A stretch of 64,000 nt of DNA from Echinometra lucunter (Eukaryota > Echinodermata > Echinoidea > Camarodonta > Echinometridae), in assembly GCA_029962745.1 (NCBI GenBank), contig CM057157.1:29951277-30015276 (forward strand). Direction: 5' to 3'. Of the stretch, positions 1 to 13,500 are shown one piece after another. Every line of letters begins with the position of its first letter. The stretch's first letter is position 1. The notes beneath the pieces were generated by a model that was given only the letters and a program-made list of their open reading frames with translations, made no database searches and was not told the DNA's origin. Both the position numbers and the translations under genes were made by a program.

Positions 1-189
1 AGAAAATTTTATCTGCTGACGTTCTTTCAAACTTTCTTTCCCTCCCTTTCACGTGACTCATGTCGTCACAAATCACAACCAATCATCGCTCATTACTTCA
101 TCCTTCATACACCACCTGTTCCAAACGTAAAAAGTTGGAGCTCATTGTTTTCTCCTGAGCTCGCCATGTTTCTCCACGTCTTGTTCTGT

Positions 190-222
190 CTCTGCCTGTC
201 TGTCTGTCTGTCTGTCTGTCTG
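190..222 (+). repeat. TCTG microsatellite
   Basis: About seven TCTG units within a pyrimidine-rich stretch. Open frames here are artefacts. Confidence 0.85.
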
Positions 223-690
223 TTCCTGCCTCTTTCTATCCCCACCCCCCCCATCCTGCCCCACCTCCCCACCTCCCCACCCTCTCTCTTTCTCTCACAC
301 ACACACTCTCTCTCTCTGCCTGTTATTTCTATTTTGTTTTCATTGTTCTCTTTCATCATATATCTTGGCATTGACTGAGAAAAGGAAATGAATGTCTACG
401 GAAAAGGCCAAAAGGGGCTATTATGTCTGTCTGCTGGCACAGACCTTACACCACCAACATTAAAATAACACTGGCTTCCTGATTTCTTTTACCGAATCTG
501 TGAACAAATAACATAATCATATCAGGAGCAGATTTAGAAATTAGGTAAGGGGGTTCCGATTCCCCCCTTTTCCCCTCCCCCATCAGAAATTTGACAAAGC
601 ATGAAAACAAAACAAAACAAAAAATAAGAATATAAATAAGGACAATCAGGAAAGGTCCAGATCCACGTGGCAGATCCCTGAATCCGAATA

Positions 691-933
691 ATTCTGCCCT
701 AATTTGACAAAAGGAAGCAAGTGACGAAAGTGACATTTTATGCAAAAGAGCAAAATGTGTCTGTCATTTACACTGACGTCAATGCAATACCATGATGTCT
801 TGCCTAACATAAAATAAATGCATAAAATTTCGCCCGGAAGGAGAGCACACTAGGTAAAATAAGAAAATATCAATAACTCAAATTTAGTTGATAATTATGT
901 CACTTGCTTCCTTTTGCCAAAGTAGGACAGAAT
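691..933. mobile_element. MITE, CTGCCCTA family, copy 1
   Basis: ATTCTGCCCTAATTTGACAA plus GGAAGCAAGTGAC at the left and the inverse at the right (GTCACTTGCTTCCTTTTGCC). Same family as 51535-51860. Confidence 0.7.
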
Positions 934-1005
934 TCATGTTAATTATCTCTTCTTTTTTTTTTTGTTCTAAATTTTCTAATGATTGGTTTTGTAAGGTCAC
1001 GTGTC

Positions 1006-1217
1006 TTACTTCTCTTTAACACCTTGTTCGGCTCTTCGTTTTTGTGCCAGTATTTTCTTCCAATGGACATTGAAGGTTTCCTGGTCATCGATGTCGGTTG
1101 ATCGTCGTGGTATCACGTTCAACGGTCTCCTTGGCGACGTCGACTTTGGAGGAGGGCTTTTCCCTTCGTAGATATAACGAGAGTTGAATGCTACCGCTTC
1201 TGCATCAGCTAGCTTAC
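1006..1217 (-). CDS. Ankyrin gene, terminal coding exon
   Basis: 212 nt including TAA at 1008-1006, acceptor ttcattatttcttacag. It encodes a basic, Pro/Arg-rich tail with SPPPKSTSPRRP and WKKILAQKRRAEQGVKEK. No canonical AATAAA was seen on this strand between 1005 and 1, so the 3' UTR end is undefined. Confidence 0.85.
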
Positions 1218-4200
1218 CTGTAAGAAATGAATAATAGTAATGATAAATAAACCCATTGCAGCTGTGGCTTTTTATTCTACTTCTACTTCTACTTCTGCTC
1301 AAGGGCGTCAACCGGTTCTGAGAAGTGGGGGGGGGGGGGGGGTTAGGGTTAGCGAGGGAACGAAGTGACCGAGCCCGAGCTCGTGAAGCGAGCGAGGGGG
1401 AGGTTGTGGGAGGGGGTGTCCCCCTCCCACAGCAGGGAGCGTTTTGCATTTCTTGCTTGAAATAATGCAATTTGGTGCATATTTACAGGGTCTTTTATCT
1501 ACTTCAATACTTCTGATCCCAAAAAAGTGGAGGGGGGGACAAATGATATGATGTCCTCCCCCCCCCCTCCCCCCCCCCCCCGTCCCCCGCCTGTTGACGC
1601 CCATGCTCCTGCTTCTACTTCTACTCCTAGCTATGCTGGTTTCTCATCAAACTCTGTTCTCCTTCTCCTTCTCCTTCTCCTTCTTCTTCTTCTCCTTCTC
1701 CTTCTCCTTCTTCTTCTTCTTCTCCTTCTCCTTCTCTTTCTCCTTCTCCTCCTCCTCCTCCTCCTCCTCCTCCTTCTCCTCCTCCTTCTACTTCTACTTC
1801 TACTTCCACTTTCCCTTCCACTTCCACTTCGTCCACTTCCATGTCTACTTCCACTTCTACTTCTGGCTATGCTGGTTTTCATCAAACTGTGTTAAGCTCC
1901 TGCATGAGTGACACTATAATCTAAAGGCTTCATTTCTTTTGTGTTTGGTTATATTTCTGTATTGATTGGGTAAATAAAGTTATTCTGCTTTTATACTCGT
2001 GTCCATTTGCCAGCAAATCCCTTTTGTAATTTGTGCATGTTATTATTCATCCGCCTGTTGTGGCGAACGAATGCCACCAATTGGAAGTATACGAAAAAAG
2101 TTCATTTCAGTCATTTCAATTCACTTTCTTGTTTATCAGATGCTAAATAAGATGAAATTGCGACATGCAAAAGAAAGCGTAACAAATGTAAACTCATATC
2201 TTCATTATTACAATGAAATGAAAAAATAAGGTCGGAGTAGCCTGAATATTATCAGTTCAAAATTGGAAGAAATGACCTACAGGCGAAAAGAAGAAAGTTA
2301 AATGAATCACTTTTTACATCCTTAATGTTTGCTAAGGGTGATGCATTAAAAACAAAATACGAACATTATAAACTTTAAACTGAATACTATCAGTTGGTAA
2401 AATTTAGCATTGAATATCATCGTTTCAAAATTCAGCGGCCGTTTTCGTGTTTTGTTTTCAGTGCAATATCCGGAGCAAAAAACAAAAATGAAATTTTAAA
2501 AATGCATCAAAGTGATATATCTAAGTTTTCTGCTTTTCGCCCATAATCCATTTCTTTTGATTTTTAATTTTTCATATTAGTGTATACTCGCACCTCTGTT
2601 TATACCATTATTGCAACCTCAAGATATAAGGTCGTTTACTATCAGGCAAAGTAGATGTCATATTTTACGTCACAATAGATGTGTACATGACGTCATTGTT
2701 ACAAATGTGCACGTATTGTTAATATTCCCTTGATGTAGTATTCAAATTACATGTACGCGGAAGCAAAGAAGTTTTTAAAACTCTTGGCAAACTGCCGATA
2801 TCTTCGCAAGATCAAAACTGATAAAGAGCAGAACGCTTGACAATGATTCCCAACAGGTATATTGTGAGGGCAACGTTTCAACATTAATGTTGATATCGGT
2901 AAATCTTCGCAGAAGAGATAAAACGAAGTGAAAGGGAAAATTGTACTCATAGCTCCCCCCCCCCCCCCCCCCGTTGAGAAGTGTTTTGCCCCCAAAAGTG
3001 TCTAGATATGTTTGCATCCATGATTCAAGACAGATTTTCTATAAAGTACAATATTTTGGAGTGCAATACTAACTAATAACATCGTCTACATAGAAATACA
3101 TTAAATATCTCCTCCAATATGAAGTTTGATGCAATATGAATTAATTTTGTCGGTTCTTGAATAGAAATGACCTTTCCGTTGTCTAAGTCTTTTATCAGAA
3201 TATGACGCAAAATTGACATCATGAAATATATTTCTGGAATTCTTGAGGCACCTTATTCGTTCAAAACAAGGTGGGCAATGTGCCCGGAAGAGTAGCCAAA
3301 GCCATTTTGACATTATTCAATGGCTTGTAAAGAGGATTATTGAGACACTCTCTTTATCTCTCACCTAGATCTAAATCTTCGATTTTCTCAGCCTCCTCCG
3401 TTTCAGCTACTCCATATCGCTCACGGGATGAATGACTGCTTTTATCATCATCTCCGGTTTCCTCTTCTTTCTCTTCCTCGGGCTCGATTAAGCCTAATTC
3501 AAAGAGAAGATCGCGCGAAGACACGTCGATTTCAGCCCCTTTGTCTAAGAGATGTTGGCAGCAAGGCCTGTGACTGTTCTTAGCTGATAGGTAGAGGGCG
3601 CTATGGCCTGAGTTGTCCTTTGAGTTGATGAAATCTTGAAATTCAGTCTCCCTGAAAATAATTACACATTACATTTATAATTCCAATTCTTTTTTTAAAA
3701 CCCTAATTATCACTGAACCAGGAAACTCGAGAACCATTACCGAGCCAATTTGTAATGTAAGAAAAGCCACTCGAAAAAGGAATTAATTACAGTAAAGATG
3801 GTGATGTAGAATTCGCCCCTATTCTCTCTTGTTCAAAAGATATTGGTAGATCACTAGGCCAATGAAAAAAATATACATTAAAAAATTATGAAAAAAATGT
3901 AAATGACGTCTGAATATTTTCACCTTTCTTCTCCTTTTTTGTGGGAATCATCCGGTGTTTCCAGTAAAGCACTCAGAATGTCTAGATAGCCATGCTCAGC
4001 TGCGTAATGAAGACCAGACCTGGAAAAGTAAAGAAATACGAGATCATAATGCTCATGGAAGATATTGCTTAATGAAATTAATCAATTTTGGCCAGTCTGG
4101 CATATACAGCGTCTATGACACATCATTTTTGTTGATTGCGACAAATATTAATGGCACTATTCTGCGTTGCTCAAGTTTAAATTATTCCTCCTTCATGATC

Positions 4201-4374
4201 GCCTTCACCGTTATCATCATCATCATCATCAAGATCATTATCATTATCATCTTCTTCTTCTTCTTCTTCTTCTTCTTCTTCTTCTTCTTCTTCTTCTTCT
4301 TCTTCTTCTTCTTCTTCTTCCTAATGATCATCATCATCTTCATTATCATAACTATCATCATCGTCATCATCACC

Positions 4375-4408
<34 letters not shown>

Positions 4409-4480
4409 CTTTCATCATTATCATCATTACCATCATCATTATCACTATCATCATCATAATTATAATTCATCATCATAATG

Positions 4481-4516
<36 letters not shown>

Positions 4517-7500
4517 TCATCACCACCATCATCATCATCATAAGCCCTTCATCATTATCATACTTGTCCATATTCCATTATTCTTTTGCAGTGTTTAAAA
4601 ACTTTTCAAGAGGAATTTTTCTTTATTTTTTCTTCTAATGGATAAATCTTCAATCCAAACTGTTTTTTTTTCAAATAAAACTATTAAATTCAGATAAAGA
4701 TTCAGTTTCTTCCAATGAATCTCTGGACTTAACAATCATTTTTCTTTTAAATGCTTACCTTCCTTTTGCATCCCTCATATCTTTGCTCTTTGGTCCTTTC
4801 TCCATTAAGACTTTGACCACACCCACTTGTTTGTTCTTGACTGCTACAATCAACGGAGTCTCTTCATCATTTAAACTCTTCACATCAGACTTAGCTTTAT
4901 GATCAAGTAAAAGAATACAAATATCCTCATCGCCTCGTTTAGCTGCATGATGCAGGGCTGTCCAACCCTGTCATAATGATCAAAAAAGTAATAATGAAAT
5001 AGCTTCAAGGGTATTCTTATGTCAGGTGGCGTTGTGTTTCATTGGTGAGATGGGTCAAGTCTCTAAAAAGGATCATCACTGGTATTTTCTTACACTGCAT
5101 AGGCTGAACAGTCAGGGGCGTTTTATACTTTAGGAAATCTTGGGGGACACTCCCAAAATTCGCTGACAAGAAAACTATTTGGGGGGGCATGTCCCCCCCC
5201 CCCCCCCCCGCTTAACGCCAATGAGAACAGTTGGGAGAAAAATTTCAGGCCTGCGTTTATACATGTACACCATAAATTTGAAATCATATTAAGAAGGAAT
5301 GCATCTCATTTTCTTTTGTGTTATCCTCTTTTTCCATCTGGCACATTTAAGGCAAGCAAAATAAATTATAATGGACAAAAAAAGAAGTTTAAGAATTTTA
5401 TCGAATTCGGTTTTTTAGGGAAACTGAAGAGTATTACCCCCCCCCCCCCCCCCCCCTGCAGATCAACGGCAGTTCAACACACGAGAGACTCGTCTTGTCT
5501 AAAATATCACAAATAGTGCAGTAATTTTAGGTTATGAATTCAAACAATACCTTTTTATCTGTGACGTCTACGTTCTTACACCTCGGTATCATGATCTGTA
5601 GCATATCTTTCTTCCTGCACGCAGCGGCGTAGATGAGAGCAGTAAGACCTCTCGATTCGCCGGCTTCCAGTTCACAACCCTAGAAATAAACAGAATGAGA
5701 AAATAAGCATATGCTCATGATTTGACAGTAAACGAAAACCTGAAATTTAATATAATTTGAAACATATTGATACCAATGAAGTACATGAACTGCTATTCGC
5801 AAAAAAAAATTGTCATTTGCTTTTTTGCTATCATGACCCATATGAATATTAGCCATTGGCCATTGTATTCTGTCAGATGAGTTTTCACATTAAAGAAATT
5901 CGTTACTTCCTGACTTCCATTACATGTAGAATTCATCATTGTCTTTACAACGCAGTTCCACATATCCAATGGAAATCCCCTTCCAGTATTATTTTATTTC
6001 AATGTAAATTGTTTTCTGATTAAGGAATTCTAATAATGCTTTGAATTCATTTTTTTCTTTCCTTTCTGGCCCACCAAAAGGAAATTGGATGTCCAATTTC
6101 TTCGCTTTTAAGCTAGATACGCCTGTTGTATATTGTCCCTTCATTACCTTTTCAATGAGCATGGTAGCGATATCAGATCGATTGCTTTGTATCCCATAAT
6201 GTATCGGTCTCACGCCAAATCGATCCGGCTCATCGATCACCTTCGTGCAATCGCGCTCAAGAAGGCTCGTCACGACCGATTCCTGCAGTAAAGAATGATG
6301 AATTCATTTTTAGATGCGTGATTCATGATATAAACTGATCTAATTTATGACTTTAAAAGCAACCACCCACTAAGAAAGAAAGAAAAAATTAACAGTTGCA
6401 TAGCTTACAAGGAGAGAGGGATGCACGACGTGCCCCTCCCTCATTGTGATGGCGGCGGTGGGGGTGGGGAGAGGAGAGGAGAGGATAGAAAGAAAAAGAG
6501 AGATGAAAGGAATGGGGGGAGAATATGAAAAAATGATGCTAGATTCCTCCTACACCCTCCCTCTAGTTAATGACATTTTAAATGTGTATGTTCATCTAAC
6601 AAGTAAAACCCGGCGCCACTTTCACCCCCCCCCCCCCACTTTGAACCGTGCTACGCCACTGCAGGGGGGGGGGCGCACTCGGGCGCCATTTCCTACACAC
6701 CTTTAAAATGTCTTAATATAATACAAATAACAATACGTAGATAATACTGAAGTTCATGAATAGTTAAGATCAACGCAACGGTATAGGATCTTCTTCTTCT
6801 TCTTCTTCTTCTTCTTCTTCTTCTACTTCTTCTTCTTCTTCTTCTCCTTCTTCTTCTTCTTCTTCTTCTTCTTCTTCTTCTTCTTCTTCTTCTTCTTCTT
6901 CTTCTTCTTTTTAGGTCTTGAGGATAGTTGAAGAGGAGAACGAAGAACAAAGAAAGTCTACAGGGGAATTTACATGGCGCAATATAAGTGAACGGAATTG
7001 CATTACAAAATTTATAAAGATCAGAGAATTACTCCAACGCAAGATTCATGTTCAAAGAGAAACCAGCATTGAGATTTTGTGCAAAAATGGGACTACCAAC
7101 AAAGGTGATTAATTTGACGGCTTTCCATTTAGCATGGGCTGCCCTCAAACGATGATGATCGAATGGTCTAATACATAGATGCTGATATCGGGTTGGTACA
7201 ACAAAAAATTATGAATGTTTTATAATGAATTGCATTAAAACCGTTTGTCAGCCTTTACAAAATATGCAGGTTGTATAGTATACAAATATACTTTGCCTTG
7301 AGAGTTTCTGGTTAAAACTATGGGCAAGAGGTGACTCCGAAATAGTACTATTCACTGAGGCGCGCAGCCCCGAAGTGAATGGTACTATTCGAGTCACCGA
7401 GGCCAATAGTTTTAACCAGAAACTCTCAAGGCAAAGTATATTTGTTTTATACTTTGGATCAAGATTTATTTGTATTTGTACATGAATTTTACTTTCTTAT

Positions 7501-10500
7501 TTTAAATTTTTCTTGATTGATACACGGCCCCGTTGTAAATCAGCCAAGTAGGTGAAGTGGGTTTTTACCTTGTTTATTGAAATAAATCAGTCAAATCAAT
7601 CAATCAAACACCAAACCAATATTCTTTATTTCATGTTTATGTCTTATTGAATGCTTTATGGCACTAAACGTTGTACGGATAAACTGCAAAGTGATCGGAA
7701 ATTGAGAAACGCAGTAGCCGCGTCACCGCGAGAGTTCCCCATGGTGCGCACTCGAGCTCTCGTATGCCCCACTGAATTTTCATTTCGCGCATAGATTTTG
7801 CGTACTGTGACGTCATCATAAGAGTGACGTCATTTCCCAAATAGTAAACCTTCATGCCAACATTCTGGAATAGCTGAAAATACCAATGATCACGTGAAGG
7901 TCTTTAAGCCAATCATGAAAGGATAAATTTCTGATCCAAAATATAATAGAGTATAGTATTTATTTTTTGGTCAGTGTATACCCACCATGGATCTTTGTGT
8001 TGCTCACAAATAAAGGCTCAGACATAACATTCAGAATAACAGAAGAATGATACAACATGTGCGAGGTAAGGACAAAATACTGATCATAATACTGGATTTT
8101 CATTTGGTTATCACAAACATCATGAACACGATAACGGGTTACACGTGAAAAGATATAAACAGTAAGCCACGAAATACATTAAAGGCATTGGCTAACATTG
8201 TTATGATTTTAAAAAAATCTCATTTTGTTACTTAAATGGGATAAACATTAGGGTTATAGTGTAAAAATACCAGTGTGAAAGTTTCAGAGCATAATATCCA
8301 CGGGAAGTATTTTTAAATATTAGAAATGTGAACCAATGTTTGAAAAATATACGAGGGTCGGTTGCATAGACCCAACGTAAGGAGTGCGCATGCGCACATG
8401 ACTCATCGGACCGCACTGTGTGTATTGACGTATCACACGGCGGAAGGCAAGTAACGGTATTTTTGAATTCGTCCAAACGGTCCTCTTAGTTCAGCGTCTC
8501 TCGAGACGAAAGCTAATAAAATCGCGGTTTGCGTCTAATTTACAGCTTTTCCTTCCAAATTATGGTTGGTTTCAGGGTTTTTGAGTATAAATACAAGTAC
8601 TCATACACATGTTTCATCTTAGTTTGAGAATTTTTTAAATCAGCTGCTCACAAAGTTAACCAATGCCTTTAATTTGAAGCAAAGACAAAAATGCAGTCAT
8701 GCTAAAGTGAGCTAGTGGCCACCGGAGTGGATCTATAGCCACTCTGGTGGCCAGAGCCCTTTATTACAGAGTTTGACCAACTCGGTGTCAGTAGGTTACA
8801 ACATGGTACGTATTGCTTTGTTAGGCAAGCACAATACAAAAGAAATTGATTGCACCATGTTGAAACCTATTGGCCAAACTCTGTAATCAAGGGTTCTGCT
8901 GGTGGCTAGAGTCCCTTTATAGACAGAGTTGCGACAACCCGTGATTTGAACGCCATTTTGTTTCCACTGTTACGCAACAATTCTATTAAATTCCGATGAG
9001 CACCTGGCTGTTTTAAATAGAAAGAATTCGAGCGCCATGCTGTTTCCAAAAAATAGGACGTTCGTGTCGCAACTCTGTCTATGCAGGGACTCTACTGGTG
9101 ACTAGAGTACCTACATAAAGAGAGTAGCGACAACCCAAGATTTGAACGCCATTTTGTTTCCCTGTTACGCAACATTTCTATTCAATTCCGATAAGCAAAC
9201 GGGTGTTCGAAATAGAAAGAATTTGAACGCCATTTTGTTTCCCAAGAAGTAGGACGTCTATGTCGCTACTCTCTTTATGTAGGTACTCTACTGGTGACCG
9301 CTGAGCAGCGCCCTCTAACCATGATAACTCACCATGCCTTGTATGACAGCCCAATGTAAAGCGGATCGGTTCAGGTTGTCCATTGCACAGAGGTCGGCCT
9401 TCTGCTCTAACAAGAATTCCACCAGATCCTTATTACCCTGTTCATTCGGAAACAGAAAAAGCACATAATGAAGACAGCTCTTTAAAAGAGGAGGACTGTT
9501 TATCTTTCAGGGCAATTCAAAACTATCCTGTTTCATATATTTTACAAAACACATATTATTCGGAAACAGAAAAGTAGGTTTAACAAGCCAATAGCAAGAT
9601 TGTGTCTCGCCCACCCGTGACTAAATAACACGAAAGTTTCCCCAAGTACATCCCTAACCAAGTTTGATGTCACAAGAAAGTCTTGCAGGTAAACTTTAAT
9701 GTTTGACCTAAAATGACCTTTAACCCTACCATGTGACCTGACGGCACAATAGCATGAATGTACTCCCAGTGCATCTATCAGTCTATCACCAAAATTTGGT
9801 TGCTATTGCAGCAACATTTGCCAAGTTATGTGTCATAAGAGATTCTTGCAGGTAAACTTTAAAGTTTGAAATAAAATGACCTTTGACCTTACCATGTGAC
9901 ATCCAATGCCACTATAACATGAAGGTCCCCCAAGTGCATCTATGACCCAAGTTTAGTTGAAAAGGGAGCAACGGTTGCAAAGTTATTTGCCATAAGAGAG
10001 TCTTGCAGGTGAACTCTAACATTTGACCTCAAATGACCTTTGAACTCACCATGTGACCTCCAACAGCACCACAACATGATGTTACCCCTAGTGCATCTAT
10101 CACCCAAGTTTGGTTGCCATTGGACCAACGGTTGCCAAGTTATGTGTCATAAGAGAGTCTTGCAGGTAAACTTTATCGTATGTAAAAAGAGTCTTGCAGG
10201 TACTCTATAACAATGTGACCTCAAATGACCTTTGACCTCACCATGTGACCTCCGACAGCACCGCAACATGATGGTACCCCTAGTGCATCTACCACCCAAG
10301 TTTGGTTGCAATCGGACTAGCAGTTGCCAAGTTATGCGTCATAAGAGAGTCTTGCAGGTAAACTTTAACATTTGTGACGGACGGACGACGGACGGACGGA
10401 CGCCATTTGGATTCCTTTAGTCTCGCCTTCACCTCTGGTGGGCGAGACAAAAATGGGTCTTAAAAGGGAAATATCTTTCAGGGCAATTCAGAAATATTCT

Positions 10501-13500
10501 GTTTCATACGCTTTTACAAATCAAGTGTTATTTGGAAACAGAAAAGTAACATTAAAAATAATACTTAAGAGGAGGATTGTCTATATTTCAGGGCAATTCA
10601 AAGCTATTTTGTCCAATACGTTTTACAAACAAATGGTGACTGTATTAAGATGATAAACCTACTAGAGTTTGAATCAGCTGAAATATGAAATAGAATATTC
10701 TGAAGTCAGTTTATGTCCACAGTTCTGTAGCACTATTTAATCATGTTTGGAAGCGTATGGGACATTAACCTTCAACTTGCTCTTAAAAAGAAATCTAATT
10801 TTCTGCTTAATTCAAAGAGAAAGATGATCATGCAAAACTAAACTATTCAGGGGGGATTACAATACGCCAGCAAATTGAGAGTGGCCAATTGCAATTAAGC
10901 TATTAAGTCATAGTCCTAATCCGAAAAATTGACGGGCCTGACACATTAATAAAATATGGATTAACCCTAAGTGGTTCAATGCTAACAATATCTCATTATT
11001 TTGTAGCAGGATTCCATGAATAACTAAAGCTTAATTCACTCACATTAATGAAACGAGTACCGTTACGATTCGCGCGCTAATTGAATTGATCTATAATGTC
11101 ATGACATTTTCAGGCTTGCGGTCATAGTGAAAAATTGATAGTTTGCGTGTTAGTGCTTTGTGTGGGTGTCATTGTATTCTGACTCATTTAGAGTCCGATT
11201 TCTATGGTGGCCCTGAAGTACGCTCGACAACAGGTGATGTGCGACGTGAATTTCGCATCCCAGGTCCTGAACTTCGCATCCGAGGTCATGAAATTCATGA
11301 CCCGTGGCGCAAACTTTGCATCCCAAGTCGTGAAATTCACGACCCGCGGTGCGAAATTCAGAACTGGGATGCAAAGTTCGCGCCACGGGTCCTGAATTTC
11401 GCACCGCGGGTCGTGAATTTCACGACTTGGGATGCAAAGTTTGCGCCACGGGTCATGAATTTCGCATCGCGGGTCGTGAATTTCACGACTTGGGATGCAA
11501 AGTTCAGGACCTGGGATGCGAAATTCACGTCGCACATGACCTGTTGTCGAGCGTAATTCAGGGCCACCATAGATTTCTAACTTTGAGGAAGACATCAGTC
11601 GACATTTATCACTCCCGACCCAGGTGTAGTCAATGGGCACTTGGTAGATACACGCGCGTAGGGAGAAATAATCTTTCACTTCTAGGGCGTTTTTTACAGA
11701 GCTATTGCAGAGCATCAGTAGAGTGGCGCTAAGGAACATGACTTTATGTAAAAGAAGCCATTTTCATCATCATCATCATTATCATCCTCTTCTTCTTCTT
11801 CTTCTTCTTCTTCTTCTTCTTCTTCTTCTTCTTCTTCTTCTTTTTCGTTATCGCCGTTGATATATATGTGAAGAAAAAAACAAAACTTCGTATAAGAAAC
11901 CCTTGTCGTTAATGGTTAAGAGCAGACAACCAGAAGACAGTTTCAAACTTTCAACCAAAGAGTTCAGTCAGTGAACAAACATTTTTTAAAAAAGAAATCA
12001 TGAGACTTCGTAGACTCACTTCACCAGCCGCCTGATGTAAAATAGTCTGTTGACAGTTATCTCGAGCTTGTAAAAGTTCCTGGTTCTTCTCAATCAGTAG
12101 TTCAGCGCACTTGGTATTCTAGATGATAGGAAAACAATTGAAAAAAATAAATGAATAAAAAGAATTTGAAACAAAACACAGGTAGTCATCAAGAATCATG
12201 TCACAAGCAAAGAGAGGGAGGAATGCGAGATATATACAGAGAGCAAGAGGAGAATATGAATAATAATAAGCTCGAAAAGACAGCTGGGATATGTATGTTT
12301 GTCGAGTAAAGTTTAACCCACTACGAGCTAAAATTGGCTAAAATATGTAAAAATTTATCCAAAAAACTTGCATTTGACCTTTCAGCTCAATATGGGGCAT
12401 ATTTCCACAATTTTTTAGACTGTGATGACGAAATCCGTGAAGGGCACATGTCCATGTTTACTGGAAAGAAAGGATGCTTTAATCAACGCAGACTTTATCG
12501 AAATTATGACAAGCAGGTGCTCATGAGAAAGTTTTCAAATAAGCTCAAGACGTGACGGAGAAAGATAAAAAGAGAGAAAAATATTGAAGGAGGGAGGATG
12601 GTTATGATAATAACGATCGTAATAATATGCCTTGTTTACCCAATGGTAGCCTCTTCAGTACTATGTACTGTTCTCCCAGAGGGCCCTGGAATCTTAAAAT
12701 GTTGATTACAAAAATACAATATTTTTTTCAATACCCTATTTCTCTCTGTTCTGTGAAGAGCTGTCTTTCCATCGTCATCTTTCAGCATCGTATCTGCATC
12801 TTTGCTCAGCAAGAAAGAAACCTGGAATTTGAGCATCGGTATACGAAGAAATGATGAAATGAATTTCTGTGATGCGAAGATACAGAGGCGTCGACTCGGG
12901 AGGGGGGGGGAAGGGAAGGGGCGGATTGATATCATGTAAATCATTTGTTATGAAACTTACGAAGTACACATAGGACAAGCTGCTTCTAATGCAACCTCAG
13001 TAACAAAAGAAACTCTTGGGGATTCGTGCCTTCAGTTAAGGTTGCACTGCTCCAAAACTTACTGTGGAATAAAAGAAAAGCCCCATCTGTTGCTGTCTTC
13101 AAAGTTTTATTGAAGACGCACCTTTTTCGGAAGCTTTTGATCACTGGTAGTTTTGTTTATTGTATGCCTATGCGGTAACATTGTTGGAGCTCTATTACAT
13201 CGCAGCGCAGTAGAGTATGATACAGCAGGTGCGCATGAATGAAGGCTAATTATCAATTATCATTATTATTTCCTTTTTCCACAACTTGATGTTCTGTTGG
13301 TATATTAAACAGCAACCGGACTTCTTCCAGAAATCTAGGGTTATCTCTTATCTATTCTATCAAACAAGTCCTCTTCTCATTGTTCACTTCACTTCACTTC
13401 CCTTTCTAGTTCATTATTATTATTATTATTATCATTATTATTATTATCATAATATCTGTATCAATTAGCCGTTGCTACCGACATGATATTCTGAAAAGAT

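Noticed and set aside
1527..1911. Long Leu-, Phe-, Arg- or Glu-rich open frames on both strands
   Set aside because: They are translations of a polypyrimidine microsatellite. The same holds for frames over 4182-4515, 6693-6950, 34442-34693 and 35398-35898.
11143..11739. Overlapping frames on both strands with repeating words such as REFHDLGCKV and FASQVVKFTT
   Set aside because: The same words arise on both strands because the foldback element is self-complementary. There is no start, splice or homology support. Identical frames at 21832-22361 have the same cause.
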